This document shows positions 55,166-64,000 of a DNA stretch of 64,000 bases, piece by piece. The notes beneath the pieces were generated by a model. It saw only the letters and a program-made list of their open reading frames with translations. It searched no databases and had not been told where the DNA came from. Position numbers and translations under genes: made by a program. This stretch comes from Rothia nasimurium (lineage in GTDB: Bacteria > Actinomycetota > Actinomycetes > Actinomycetales > Micrococcaceae), in contig NZ_CAKMSR010000006.1 of the NCBI RefSeq assembly GCF_928381705.1, positions 99,735 to 163,734 of the forward strand, in the 5' to 3' direction. Each line of letters starts with the position of its first letter. Position 1 is the stretch's first letter.

Positions 55166-55193
55166 AGGTGGGCACCAAAGACGGTGCCCACCT
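55166..55193 (+). terminator. Terminator after the small lipoprotein gene
   Basis: AGGTGGGCACC (55166–55176) pairs perfectly with GGTGCCCACCT (55183–55193), followed by a CTTCCTTT run. Confidence 0.8.
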
Positions 55194-55280
55194 CTTCCTT
55201 TAACACCACACCCACCCCACAACACACCAAAGCCCCACCCATAACATGCACCAACCACCCAAATATGAAAAACTAGGGCT

Positions 55281-56363
55281 ATGACCACAGGGGCACACGA
55301 AATCCGAACCATCGTCGCAGAAGCAGCCGACGAAGCCGTCAACATCGGCTACCGCATAGGCGACAGCATCCACTCCTACCGTGAACGCCAAGCACAAAAA
55401 CACGGCCTAGAACCCGTCATCGTACCCAGCGTCGGCTACGGCACCAAAAACTGGGTGCGCATCCTCGGCCGCGCCCTCTACAAAACCGACCTCTTCGAAG
55501 AATTCTTCGACTCCGTCGAAAAAGGCGACCCCACCATCGAACCAGTCCGCGGCTGGCGCTCCTTCACCTCAGTCGCCATCTCCCACGCCCCCATCGACAT
55601 CCACATCAACAACCAACACCACCGCGTCCACGCCGACCGCGGGGGAGTCGTAGACGTCAAACTCAACATCACCCTAGAACCCGGCACCCACCAAGTCACC
55701 ATCACCACCCCCGGCAGCCAACCCGCCATCACCAGCGTCTACATCGTCCCCGAAGACCAAACCATCGGAATCATCTGCGACGTCGACGACACCGTCATGA
55801 ACACAGCCCTACCCCGCCCCTTCGTCGCAGCCTGGAACAGCTTCGTCCTCAACGAACACGCCCGCTCCGCCACCCCCGGCATGGCCGTCATGATGGACCG
55901 CCTCCACCGCGCCCACCCCACCGCCCCCTTCATGTACCTCTCCACCGGCGCCTGGAACGTCACCCCCACCCTCCGCCGCTTCCTCCACCGCAACGGCTAC
56001 CCCAAAGGCACCTTCCTCCTCACCGACTGGGGCCCCACCCCCGACCGCTGGTTCCGCTCCGGCTCCCAACACAAAGTCAACACCCTCAAACGCCTCGCCA
56101 CCGAATTCCCCAACATCCGCTGGATCCTCATCGGCGACGACGGCCAACGAGACCCCGAAATCTACAACGGCTTCGCCGTCCGCTACCCCCACAACGTCGA
56201 AGCCATCCTCATCCGCAACCTCACCTTCGGCGAATCCGTCCTCTCATCAGGCCGCGTCTGGGGCGACAACCGCGCTCGCGATATCACCAAGGGCGACCTC
56301 TGGCTAGAAGGCAATGACGGCACCGCCCTCTACGAGCAGCTCAAAGACCGCGGGCTCGTCTAA
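55281..56363 (+). CDS. APP1-like phosphatidate phosphatase (DUF2183)
   Basis: 360 residues. The HAD-like DxDxT motif is in ICDVDDTVMNT near residue 165, with STGAWNVTPTLRRFL and LIGDDGQRDPEIYNGF as later motifs. The N-terminal ~150 residues form the beta-rich APP1 part (WRSFTSVAISHAPIDIHIN). The family dephosphorylates phosphatidate in yeast; the bacterial substrate is unknown. Codon use is odd: nearly all third positions are C or A, CTG for Leu and CAG/AAG are almost absent until the last ~25 codons, unlike the core genes. Confidence 0.85.
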   Translation: MTTGAHEIRTIVAEAADEAVNIGYRIGDSIHSYRERQAQKHGLEPVIVPSVGYGTKNWVRILGRALYKTDLFEEFFDSVEKGDPTIEPVRGWRSFTSVAISHAPIDIHINNQHHRVHADRGGVVDVKLNITLEPGTHQVTITTPGSQPAITSVYIVPEDQTIGIICDVDDTVMNTALPRPFVAAWNSFVLNEHARSATPGMAVMMDRLHRAHPTAPFMYLSTGAWNVTPTLRRFLHRNGYPKGTFLLTDWGPTPDRWFRSGSQHKVNTLKRLATEFPNIRWILIGDDGQRDPEIYNGFAVRYPHNVEAILIRNLTFGESVLSSGRVWGDNRARDITKGDLWLEGNDGTALYEQLKDRGLV

Positions 56364-56384
56364 ACAACCGCGCTTAAACACCTT

Positions 56385-56422
56385 AAGGGGCACCCTTGTC
56401 AAGCCTGACGGGGTGCCCCTTT
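56385..56422 (+). terminator. Terminator after the APP1-like gene
   Basis: AAGGGGCACCC (56385–56395) pairs with GGGTGCCCCTT (56411–56421), then T. The following 56423–56615 shows no gene. Confidence 0.8.
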
Positions 56423-56615
56423 GCGCGACACGCCCCCGGCAAAAAACCTTAAAAAACAGGCCCGCGCAGCCCCCAAGACTCAAGGCTCAATTTAGGGTTG
56501 AAAGCCCCCGCCCTGATATCACGCGGGACGTCCGGTCTTAAGCCCCAGGGGGCTCAGCGGCCCCTGAACTTAAGGTCACACACCGACCTTCAACCCCGCC
56601 CCAAGAAGCCCTTAA

Positions 56616-56668
56616 TGTGGATAACTCCCTTAAAGCCCGCAAACGCGCGGAAGGGCTGTGGATAGCGC
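56616..56668 (+). promoter_or_regulatory. Two DnaA-box-like sites upstream of nrdH
   Basis: TGTGGATAA at 56616–56624 (perfect match to the consensus complement) and TGTGGATAG at 56657–56665, same direction, 41 bases apart. DnaA control of ribonucleotide reductase genes is known in E. coli. The second site with its flanks, 56656–56668, is the exact inverse of 12563–12575 before DUF559 paralog 2. Confidence 0.5.
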
Positions 56669-56696
56669 ACCGATTTAAAAAATTTCGTAACAGACC

Positions 56697-56742
56697 ACAC
56701 TATGTAGGGTTAGGTGCGCTCCCCAAACACTAGATGTAGTAT
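56697..56742 (+). promoter_or_regulatory. NrdR-box pair upstream of nrdH
   Basis: ACACTAGATGTAGTAT at 56727–56742 fits the near-palindromic NrdR box. ACACTATGTAGGGT at 56697–56710 is a weaker copy whose start lies 30 bases before it, about three helical turns, the usual spacing of NrdR box pairs. Confidence 0.65.
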
Positions 56743-56858
56743 TAAATCTCGGTTCGGGCGACTAGAGAGAAAAGGCCGCCAGATCCCACACCAGCTCTTT
56801 CGAGAGCCCCTATGCCAGAAACCTCCCGCAACGCGCGGGACACCAAGGAGATACCCCA

Positions 56859-57092
56859 ATGACCGTTACGGTGTACACCAAGCCTGCCTGCGTCCAGTGC
56901 AACATGACCTACCGCGCTCTCGACAAGCTCGGCGTCCAGTACAACACCGTTGACATCACCGAGGACCCCGCAGCCCTCGAACTCATCAAGGGCATGGGCT
57001 ACCTTCAGGCCCCCGTCGTAATCGCCGGTGAGGACCACTGGTCAGGCTTCCAGCCCGACAAGATCAACGCCCTGGCCAGCGCCGCAGCCTAA
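56859..57092 (+). CDS. nrdH: Glutaredoxin-like protein NrdH
   Basis: 77 residues with thioredoxin fold and the redox motif CVQC near residue 11, then YLQAPVVIAGEDHWSGFQPD. It is the electron donor for class Ib ribonucleotide reductase and is itself reduced by thioredoxin reductase. AAGGAG stands eight bases before the ATG. First gene of nrdHIE, behind NrdR-like boxes. Confidence 0.96.
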   Translation: MTVTVYTKPACVQCNMTYRALDKLGVQYNTVDITEDPAALELIKGMGYLQAPVVIAGEDHWSGFQPDKINALASAAA

Positions 57093-57105
57093 CCGCTGAC
57101 CACCC

Positions 57106-57152
57106 GCCCGGGGAGCACCCGCCGCCCACAGGCGTCCGCACCCGGGCTTTTT
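57106..57152 (+). terminator. Terminator-like hairpin between nrdH and nrdI
   Basis: GCCCGGG (57106–57112) pairs with CCCGGGC (57141–57147), then TTTTT. The loop contains GGCGTCCGC. It could lower nrdIE expression relative to nrdH. Confidence 0.7.
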
Positions 57153-57209
57153 CTTACCCGCGCCACGCGCGCCCACACCCACCACGACCAGATCCAGGCA
57201 CCCGCCCCC

Positions 57210-57656
57210 ATGGACACCACAGATACCACCGGACAGCCCACCATCGTCTACTTTTCATCGGTCTCAGAGAACACCCACAAGTTCGTTCAGAAGACCGGAA
57301 TAAAAAACATACGACTACCGCTGAAGACCAGTGAAGACCCACCACAGGTCACCGGGCCCTATGTGCTGTGCGTCCCCAGCTACGGGAGACCCGGGGGAGC
57401 GGGCTCCATACCGCCCCAGGCCGTGAAGTTCCTCAACAACCCCCACAACCGGCAACTCCTACAAGGAGTCATCGGCGCGGGAAACACCAACTTCGGTGAA
57501 CTGTTCTGCGTAGCAGCAGACAAAGTCGCCGCCAAATGCCACGTGCCCGTGCTCTACAAATTTGAGCTCATGGGCACCGAAGAAGATGTAGAAACTGTTC
57601 AAGAAGGATTGGAAAAATTTTGGATTCAAAACTCCCTGTACCCGGCCTCAGCGTAG
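57210..57656 (+). CDS. nrdI: NrdI flavodoxin-like protein
   Basis: 148 residues. [16 protein letters not shown] (flavin phosphate loop), [18 protein letters not shown] and [15 protein letters not shown] are the NrdI signatures. It supplies superoxide to build the dimanganese-tyrosyl radical of NrdF. Its 3' end overlaps the nrdE start by 37 bases. Confidence 0.94.
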   Translation: MDTTDTTGQPTIVYFSSVSENTHKFVQKTGIKNIRLPLKTSEDPPQVTGPYVLCVPSYGRPGGAGSIPPQAVKFLNNPHNRQLLQGVIGAGNTNFGELFCVAADKVAAKCHVPVLYKFELMGTEEDVETVQEGLEKFWIQNSLYPASA

Positions 57657-59800
57657 AACCCGGTCACGAGGATCCGAGCACCCCCGAGAAATACCGTGGC
57701 ATGGGGTACCACGAACTGAACGCCCTTCTGAACCTCTACGATGAGAACGGCCAGATTCAGTTCGAAGCAGACCGTCAGGCAGCCCGCCAGTACTTCCTGC
57801 AGCACGTCAACAACAACACCGTCTTCTTCCACGACCTGGAAGAAAAGATTGACTACCTGGTCAAGCACCAGTACTACGAGCCCGAGGTGTTCGAGAAGTA
57901 CTCCTTTGACTTCGTCAAGTCCCTCTCCAAGCTGGCCTACTCCAAGAAGTTCCGCTTTCCCACCTTCCTGGGTGCCTTCAAGTTCTACACCTCCTACGCG
58001 CTGAAGACCTTCGACGGCCAGCGCTACCTGGAACGCTTCGAGGACCGCGTGGTTATGGTCGCCCTGCTGTTGGCAGAAGGCGACGAGGCTCTGGCAACCA
58101 AGATTGTTGAAGAGGTCATCTCCGGCCGCTTCCAGCCCGCCACCCCCACCTTCCTCAACGCCGGTAAGAAGCAGCGCGGCGAACTGGTCTCCTGCTTCCT
58201 GCTGCGTATAGAAGACAACATGGAGTCCATCGGCCGCTCCATCAACTCAGCCCTGCAGCTGTCCAAGCGCGGCGGCGGCGTGGCCTTCGCCCTGACCAAC
58301 CTGCGCGAAGCCGGCGCCCCCATCAAGAAGATCGAGAACCAGTCCTCAGGCGTCATTCCCGTCATGAAGCTGCTGGAAGACTCCTTCTCCTACGCCAACC
58401 AGCTCGGTGCCCGCCAGGGGGCAGGCGCGGTTTACCTGCACGCCCACCACCCCGACATCTACTCCTTCCTCGACACCAAGCGCGAGAATGCCGACGAGAA
58501 GATTCGCATTAAGACTCTCTCCCTGGGCGTTGTGATTCCCGATATCACCTTCGAACTGGCCAAGAAGAACGAGGACATGTACCTCTTCTCGCCCTACGAC
58601 GTTGAGCGTATCTACGGTGTGCCCTTCTCAGACATCAACGTCACCGAGAAGTACTACGAGATGGTCGACGATGCCCGCATCAAGAAGACCAAGATCAACG
58701 CCCGCGAGTTCTTCCAGACCCTGGCTGAGATTCAGTTCGAGTCGGGCTACCCCTACGTCATGTTTGAAGACACCGTTAACAAGGCTAACCCCATTGACGG
58801 CAAGATCATCATGTCTAACCTCTGCTCCGAGATTCTGCAGGTTTCTGAGCCTTCGGTCTACAACGCTGACCTTGGCTACGAGACCATCGGTAAGGACATC
58901 TCCTGCAACCTAGGCTCCCTGAACATCGCCCTGGCGATGGACGGCGGCGACCTGGGCCAGACCGTCGGCACCGCTATTCGCGCCCTGACCGCTGTGTCTG
59001 ATCAGTCCGATATCACCTCTGTTCCCTCCATCGAGCGCGGTAACTCCATGAGCCACGCTGTTGGCCTGGGCCAGATGAACCTGCACGGCTACCTGGCCCG
59101 CGAGCACGTCTACTACGGTTCTGAAGAAGCCCTGGACTTCACCAACATCTACTTCTACACCGTCACCTACCACGCGATTCGTGCCTCCATGGAGATTGCC
59201 CGCGAACGCAAGGAGACCTTCGTAGGCTTTGAGAAGTCCAAGTACGCTTCGGGGGAGTACTTCGAGAAGTACATCAACGGCACCTGGGACTTTGAGACCG
59301 AGCGCGCCCGCGAGCTCTTTGCCGGCCACTTTGTGCCCACCGCTGAGGACTGGAAGCAGCTGGCCGCTGAGGTTGCCGAGCACGGTATGTACAACCAGAA
59401 CCTGCAGGCTGTTCCGCCGACCGGTTCTATCTCCTATATCAACGGCTCTACTTCGTCGATCCACCCCATCGCCTCGAAGATTGAGATCCGTAAGGAAGGC
59501 AAGCTGGGTCGTGTCTACTACCCGGCTCCCTACATGGACAACGAGAACCTGGACTACTACCAGGACTCCTACGAGATCGGCTACGAGAAGATTATCGACA
59601 CCTACGCCGTTGCTACCCAGCACGTCGACCAGGGCCTGTCGCTGACCCTCTTCTTCAAGGACACCGCCACCACCCGCGACGTCAACAAGGCCCAGATTTA
59701 CGCCTGGCGTAAGGGCATCAAGACCATCTACTACTCACGTATTCGTCAGATGGCTCTTGAGGGTACCGAGGTTGAGGGCTGCGTTAGCTGCATGCTCTAA
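57620..59800 (+). CDS. nrdE: Class Ib ribonucleotide reductase alpha subunit
   Basis: Reduces NDPs to dNDPs. 726 residues with [15 protein letters not shown], the first redox Cys in GELVSCFLL, the active-site loop [10 protein letters not shown] near residue 430, [10 protein letters not shown], and the C-terminal shuttle CVSCML. There is no ATP-cone regulatory domain, as expected for NrdE. The TTG at 57620 is used, eleven bases after GAAGGA and overlapping nrdI; an ATG at 57701 would cut into the conserved start. Confidence 0.95.
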   Translation: MDSKLPVPGLSVEPGHEDPSTPEKYRGMGYHELNALLNLYDENGQIQFEADRQAARQYFLQHVNNNTVFFHDLEEKIDYLVKHQYYEPEVFEKYSFDFVKSLSKLAYSKKFRFPTFLGAFKFYTSYALKTFDGQRYLERFEDRVVMVALLLAEGDEALATKIVEEVISGRFQPATPTFLNAGKKQRGELVSCFLLRIEDNMESIGRSINSALQLSKRGGGVAFALTNLREAGAPIKKIENQSSGVIPVMKLLEDSFSYANQLGARQGAGAVYLHAHHPDIYSFLDTKRENADEKIRIKTLSLGVVIPDITFELAKKNEDMYLFSPYDVERIYGVPFSDINVTEKYYEMVDDARIKKTKINAREFFQTLAEIQFESGYPYVMFEDTVNKANPIDGKIIMSNLCSEILQVSEPSVYNADLGYETIGKDISCNLGSLNIALAMDGGDLGQTVGTAIRALTAVSDQSDITSVPSIERGNSMSHAVGLGQMNLHGYLAREHVYYGSEEALDFTNIYFYTVTYHAIRASMEIARERKETFVGFEKSKYASGEYFEKYINGTWDFETERARELFAGHFVPTAEDWKQLAAEVAEHGMYNQNLQAVPPTGSISYINGSTSSIHPIASKIEIRKEGKLGRVYYPAPYMDNENLDYYQDSYEIGYEKIIDTYAVATQHVDQGLSLTLFFKDTATTRDVNKAQIYAWRKGIKTIYYSRIRQMALEGTEVEGCVSCML

Positions 59801-59842
59801 GGCCTGAGATGGGGTAGGGCGTTGCGCTGATAGAGCGCGGAC

Positions 59843-59896
59843 GCCCGCCCCGGCCGAGCGGGGCCCGTCATCTTGCGTGGGTGGCGGGCTTTCTTT
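59843..59896 (+). terminator. Terminator after nrdE
   Basis: GCCCGCC (59843–59849) pairs with GGCGGGC (59883–59889), then TTTCTTT. GCGGACGC overlaps the left arm. Confidence 0.7.
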
Positions 59897-59903
59897 ATCG
59901 CGG

Positions 59904-59940
59904 TATATAATCTATATAACTGATAAGTTAAACTGATTAT
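59904..59940 (+). promoter_or_regulatory. Promoter and possible operator of the marR gene
   Basis: A perfect TATAAT at 59906–59911 in an AT-rich stretch. After it, AACT-GATA-AGTT forms a short inverted repeat, and AACTGAT is repeated directly twelve bases on. Such sites are plausible for autoregulation by the MarR protein. Confidence 0.5.
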
Positions 59941-59955
59941 TTTAGGCTGGCGCCC

Positions 59956-60447
59956 TTGGAAAATTTTTCATATGAGCAGGCGGGTACCTTACGTTACTCG
60001 GTGTTTAGAATGCATCGACGGCTGAGGAACGAGACCGACTCACACTCACCCCTCTCGTTTGCAGAAGAAACCGTGCTCGCCCAGCTCCAAGCTGCCCCGC
60101 GGCAAACCGGCGCTGAACTGGCCCGCTTTCAGCGCATGACCCCGCAGTCCATGAACAAAATCGTGGCCTCGCTCCTGCGCCGCGGCTATATCGCCTCGGG
60201 TAAAAACCTGCACGACAAACGCCGCAAGGAGCTCTACCTGACAGACCAGGGGAGTGCCACCATTGACTCCATCATCAGCCGCCGCGACCGCTGGATTGTA
60301 GAACGAGCCGACGAAATACTCACCGCGGACGAAGCCGCGCAGCTCGCTGCGGCCCTGCCGCTGCTGCGCCGCCTCGTCGACAGAGAAACCAAAGCCGAAC
60401 GCCTAGCCGCCCTACAAGAAGAAGCGGGCGACGGCGTCCGCCCCTGA
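59956..60447 (+). CDS. MarR-family transcriptional regulator
   Basis: 163 residues. Winged helix: FAEETVLAQLQAAPRQTGAE, RMTPQSMNKIVASLLRRGYI (recognition helix) and KNLHDKRRKELYLTDQGSAT (wing), with dimer helices at both ends. TTG start at 59956 without a clear ribosome-binding site. It lies between nrdE and nrdF in the same direction, behind its own promoter and the nrdE terminator. Ligand and targets are unknown; itself and nrdF are the nearest candidates. Confidence 0.88.
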   Translation: MENFSYEQAGTLRYSVFRMHRRLRNETDSHSPLSFAEETVLAQLQAAPRQTGAELARFQRMTPQSMNKIVASLLRRGYIASGKNLHDKRRKELYLTDQGSATIDSIISRRDRWIVERADEILTADEAAQLAAALPLLRRLVDRETKAERLAALQEEAGDGVRP

Positions 60448-60541
60448 GATATTAAGCAAACCGAGCCGCTGGTGCGAAAACCGCCCAACGGTGAAAGAAT
60501 AGAACCAAGCCTATTTCAGGCACTCCAACACCCCGACATGA

Positions 60542-61531
<990 letters not shown>

Positions 61532-61552
61532 ATGCCCTAGTCAGAGCTATAA

Positions 61553-61603
61553 AATGGCCCCTTGTTGAACCCCTTTCTGCGGGAACGGCGAGGGGCCGTT
61601 TTC
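61553..61603 (+). terminator. Terminator after nrdF
   Basis: AAAtGGCCCCT (61553–61563) pairs with AGGGGCCgTTT (61592–61602) with one mismatch, flanked by A and T runs; it can serve both convergent genes. Confidence 0.75.
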
Positions 61604-61624
61604 ATAAAAGGAGTAGCAGGGGGT

Positions 61625-62104
61625 TTAGCCCCACCACCTTCTCCACACCGTTTTCTCGGGGTAGGCGCGGCGGACGTCCGCCAGGGCCTTCATGCGGGCG
61701 CGGCTGGGGCCGTCCCACAGAATCCACTTCACAAATTCAAGGTCGAACTTCTCGGGGCAGCCCTCGGTCATATCAGGCCGGTTGGTCCCGCGGTAGGTGA
61801 GCCAGCGGCGTCCTACCCTCCACAGGCGCACCAGGCGCGGTGCTAACAGCACATAGATGCGGTCAGCCTCAGCCAGCCGCCGTTCAAAATGCACATCGGA
61901 ATAGCCGCCCTCAATCACCCAGGCTTCATTCTCATCCAGAAACTCGCCCACAAGAGAGCGTTCGTCCGCTAGGTCCCGCTCGACCCACCCCGGCAACCAG
62001 TGAACGGTATCAAGGTGCAGCAGCGGCACCCCGTACCCGGCAGCCAACCGTCGCGCCCAGGTGGACTTACCGGCGCCGCTCAAACCCAGAACAAGAATCT
62101 TCAT
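61625..62104 (-). CDS. P-loop NTPase, FlaR/adenylate-kinase-like
   Basis: 159 residues. Walker A GLSGAGKSTWARRL near residue 8, LHLDTVHWLPGW, VIEGGYSDVHFERRLAEAD, and a basic C-terminus. This is the pattern of small kinase-like proteins annotated as DNA topology modulation protein FlaR. A nucleoside or small-molecule kinase role is as likely. The start is ATG 62104; the ten residues upstream in the frame are not needed. Confidence 0.82.
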   Translation of the reverse strand: MKILVLGLSGAGKSTWARRLAAGYGVPLLHLDTVHWLPGWVERDLADERSLVGEFLDENEAWVIEGGYSDVHFERRLAEADRIYVLLAPRLVRLWRVGRRWLTYRGTNRPDMTEGCPEKFDLEFVKWILWDGPSRARMKALADVRRAYPEKTVWRRWWG

Positions 62105-62126
62105 ACCTCCAGCATAAACACCGGCA

Positions 62127-62186
62127 CCCCGCATTTATTCTGAAAAAGCCGCAACTAGTTGCGGGGAAAGCAGAATAAATGCGGGG
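62127..62186. repeat. Long inverted repeat between divergent genes
   Basis: CCCCGCATTTATTCTG (62127–62142) pairs perfectly with 62171–62186, and CCGCAAC/GTTGCGG (62149–62155, 62158–62164) pairs inside. As the flanking genes are divergent, a terminator role is unlikely; it may be an operator or a cruciform element. Confidence 0.7.
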
Positions 62187-62299
62187 CACAGCCCGCCCGC
62201 ACCATCAGCCTGCCCCGAAATGTAAAGCGGCCGCCGGCGTCCGCGCCCTTCCCAAAGCGAGTACCCTAGATACTGACCCCATCGAGCAGAAAGTGAGCT

Positions 62300-63130
62300 A
62301 TGCCCGCGCCTATCACCAGCTATCAGCAGGCTGAGAAGATTCTGGCAGCCCAGCTGTCCATTGACCTGTGCCTTCCGGAGCAGGCCATTGATATCGCTCA
62401 GCAGCACGGCTCAACCCATCTTTCAGCCCGTCGAATTCCTCTCGATGAGATGCACCCGGCCCGCCGCCGCTACCGCGACCACTGGGAACTACGTCTGATT
62501 AACTATCGGGGGCTCACGGTCATCTGTGCCCAGCACCCGCGCGTGCGCGAGGCCGCCGATAACCTGCTGGCCGGCGATAACGGCAACTGGGTGGGGGACT
62601 ACTCTGAGCTGCGCAAACTCAACGACTACCTGACCCCCTACGCCCTGCAGATGAGCGGTACCTCCCTCTTTTTCACCCCCGGCAGGGATTTCTTTAACCC
62701 TGGTGCGGACGCCCGCTCCAGCTTGTTGCCCGAGGGCTATACGGTGCGGTGGTTAGAACCAACCGAACTGGAGCCGTATCGCGGCAACCCTGATTTTGAG
62801 AATGCACTAGGGTTCAAGGAGCTCCGCCCTGATGTGCAGGTGCTGGGTGCCTACGCCGAGGGGCAGCTGGTGGCTCTCGCAGGAGCCAGCGAAGACTCCG
62901 ATTGGTGCCGCCAGATCGGCATTGACGTGCTGGCCGGCCACAGGGGCAGGGGGCTGGCCTCCTACCTGGTGAGGGAGCTGTCGCAGGCAATTCTCGCAGA
63001 AGGGTTTGTTCCCTTCTACGGCACCAGCCCCTCGCACATCATCAGTCAGCAGGTTGCGCTGAATGCAGGCCTGCGCCCGGCCTGGTGGGAGTTCGTTTCT
63101 ACCAGCTTGAACGAAATTTCGGTGGATTAA
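62300..63130 (+). CDS. GNAT-family acetyltransferase
   Basis: 276 residues. The C-terminal ~130 residues are a GNAT domain (GQLVALAGASEDSDWCRQIG, DVLAGHRGRGLASYLVRELS), with the acetyl-CoA loop RGRGLA. The N-terminal ~140 residues are a second, degenerate domain (HWELRLINYRGLTVICAQHP). The substrate is unknown. Its stop overlaps the next start as TAATG. Confidence 0.83.
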   Translation: MPAPITSYQQAEKILAAQLSIDLCLPEQAIDIAQQHGSTHLSARRIPLDEMHPARRRYRDHWELRLINYRGLTVICAQHPRVREAADNLLAGDNGNWVGDYSELRKLNDYLTPYALQMSGTSLFFTPGRDFFNPGADARSSLLPEGYTVRWLEPTELEPYRGNPDFENALGFKELRPDVQVLGAYAEGQLVALAGASEDSDWCRQIGIDVLAGHRGRGLASYLVRELSQAILAEGFVPFYGTSPSHIISQQVALNAGLRPAWWEFVSTSLNEISVD

Positions 63131-63819
63131 TGCTGCACCTTGATCGCGTTGACCCCGCCACCAGCGGCACTATGGCTCAGATGGTTGATTCAGCTATGGC
63201 GACCGTCCGTGCCGTCGGCAGGGGAGAGACCCCCAGTACCCTGCGTCTCTATCGGCCCAAGCCAACGGTGGCTTTTGGGCGCAGGGACGAGCTCAACCCC
63301 CGCTTCGCTCAGGCCCGCGCGGCTGCGGTGGGTCGCGGGTTTGAGCCCCTGGTGCGTACCGTGGGCGGACACGCCGCCGCCTATCACTCGGGCTGCCTGG
63401 TGGTGGATCATTTTCAGAAGGCATCGGACGCTGTCAGCGGCAACCACGAGCGCTACGGCATCTTCGGAGCCATGTTTGCAGAGGCCCTTACCAGTCTGGG
63501 CATTCCTGCCGGCGTAGGGGAGCTACCCGGCGAGTACTGCCCCGGTGAATATTCGGTCTGGGGCCAACTGCCCGGCGGCCAGCGAGTCAAGCTCATTGGC
63601 ACGGCCCAGCGGGTCGTTGCCGGAGCCTGGTGGTTCTCATCGGGCATCGTAGTAACAGGGGCAGATAGCCTGCGCGAGGTAACAACAGACGTTTACCAGG
63701 CCCTCGGCCTACCCCTGGACCCCGCAACAGTGGGCGCAGCAGCCGACATCGAACCCCTCATCACCGTCGACGACCTTGAAGACGCCGTCATCGAAGCCTA
63801 CGAAAGCGAGGGGTTCTAG
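63130..63819 (+). CDS. Lipoate-protein ligase A-like (BPL/LplA/LipB fold)
   Basis: 229 residues. LRLYRPKPTVAFGRRDELN, RTVGGHAAAYHSGCLVVDHF and KLIGTAQRVVAGAWWFSSGI follow the pattern of LplA-type ligases, with the Lys of VKLIGTAQ at the lipoyl-AMP position. The motif GGHAAAYH differs from the usual GGGAVYHD, so it may be a divergent transferase or amidotransferase. Start at ATG 63130, coupled to the GNAT gene. Confidence 0.75.
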   Translation: MLHLDRVDPATSGTMAQMVDSAMATVRAVGRGETPSTLRLYRPKPTVAFGRRDELNPRFAQARAAAVGRGFEPLVRTVGGHAAAYHSGCLVVDHFQKASDAVSGNHERYGIFGAMFAEALTSLGIPAGVGELPGEYCPGEYSVWGQLPGGQRVKLIGTAQRVVAGAWWFSSGIVVTGADSLREVTTDVYQALGLPLDPATVGAAADIEPLITVDDLEDAVIEAYESEGF

Positions 63820-64000
63820 TGTGCGGACGCTACGCCCTTGAACTAGCCCATGAACACCCCCAGTATATGGCTGGGGTCGAACTCACCGACCCCATTACCA
63901 ACTACAACGTGGCACCCACCAGCACAGTCCCTATCCTGGTTGACCGGCTAGTGGCACCCATCGAGCAGGTTACCGGGGCGGACGCACCCGCCCGCGCGGG
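63819..64000 (+). CDS. SRAP-domain protein (YedK/HMCES), 3' end outside window
   Basis: GTG at 63819 shares its first base with the preceding TAG. The product starts Met-Cys-Gly-Arg-Tyr, and after Met removal Cys is the N-terminal residue that crosslinks to abasic sites in single-stranded DNA. NYNVAPTSTVPILV and the following residues match the SRAP fold. About 60 codons are in the window and the frame is open at the edge. Confidence 0.85.
   Translation, partial: MCGRYALELAHEHPQYMAGVELTDPITNYNVAPTSTVPILVDRLVAPIEQVTGADAPARA

Noticed and set aside
56616..56668. DnaA-like boxes as a replication origin
   Set aside because: Only two boxes, no dnaA or dnaN nearby, and the context is the nrd promoter.

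Overview
The window looks like chromosomal DNA of a high-GC Gram-positive actinobacterium of the Micrococcaceae, most like Rothia. The reasons are a GC content of roughly 60 percent by eye, the order folC–DUF4233–ndk–VKOR–rne–rplU–rpmA–obg–proB–proA–nadD–rsfS–tRNA-Ala, a class Ib nrdHIEF locus, a T-box in front of ileS, and an APS-type (CysH, no CysC) sulfate assimilation route. The genus is an inference. No phage, transposase or CRISPR array was seen.

Layout. Bases 1–5676 hold a tight assimilatory sulfate operon: cysH (cut by the left edge), cysD, cysN, a TauE/SafE transporter and a siroheme sulfite reductase. Bases 6922–11665 hold the siroheme supply (SUMT and a SirC-like dehydrogenase) and the siroheme nitrite reductase nirB/nirD, so one neighbourhood supplies the cofactor for both sulfite and nitrite reduction. 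Two paralogous AbiEi-HTH plus DUF559-nuclease genes (5746–6648 and 12624–13523) are each bracketed by their own inverted repeats and look like small cassettes. From 14.0 to 32.8 kb there is a core block: T-box, ileS, folC, DUF4233, ndk, VKOR, rne, rplU, rpmA, obg, proB, proA, nadD and rsfS. Two tandem tRNA-Ala(GGC) genes end it.

From 33.3 to 38.0 kb lies a more AT-rich accessory stretch with small proteins, a methyltransferase gene broken by an in-frame stop, a gene remnant, and a 37-residue hydrophobic peptide whose Shine-Dalgarno sequence is perfectly complementary to the 3' part of the same locus (candidate type I toxin-antitoxin). A conserved TatD/TcdA pair sits inside this stretch. From 38 to 56.4 kb are housekeeping and accessory single genes: a YafQ/DinJ module, transporters, an FAD monooxygenase, lipoproteins, a Clp-N/SRPBCC fusion, a double-hotdog thioesterase, a frameshifted DUF4190 gene, rRNA methyltransferases, a GH1 glycosidase, butanediol dehydrogenase and an APP1-like phosphatase. 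From 56.6 to 61.6 kb is nrdH–nrdI–nrdE–marR–nrdF behind NrdR-like and DnaA-like boxes. The right edge holds a FlaR-like NTPase, a GNAT, a lipoate-ligase-like protein and the start of an SRAP (YedK/HMCES) gene.

Two larger patterns stand out. The octamer GCGGACGC/GCGTCCGC occurs about 36 times (hand count) where base composition predicts about 6, including in several intergenic palindromes. The two DUF559 cassettes share flanking-repeat architecture and an upstream TATCCACAG motif.
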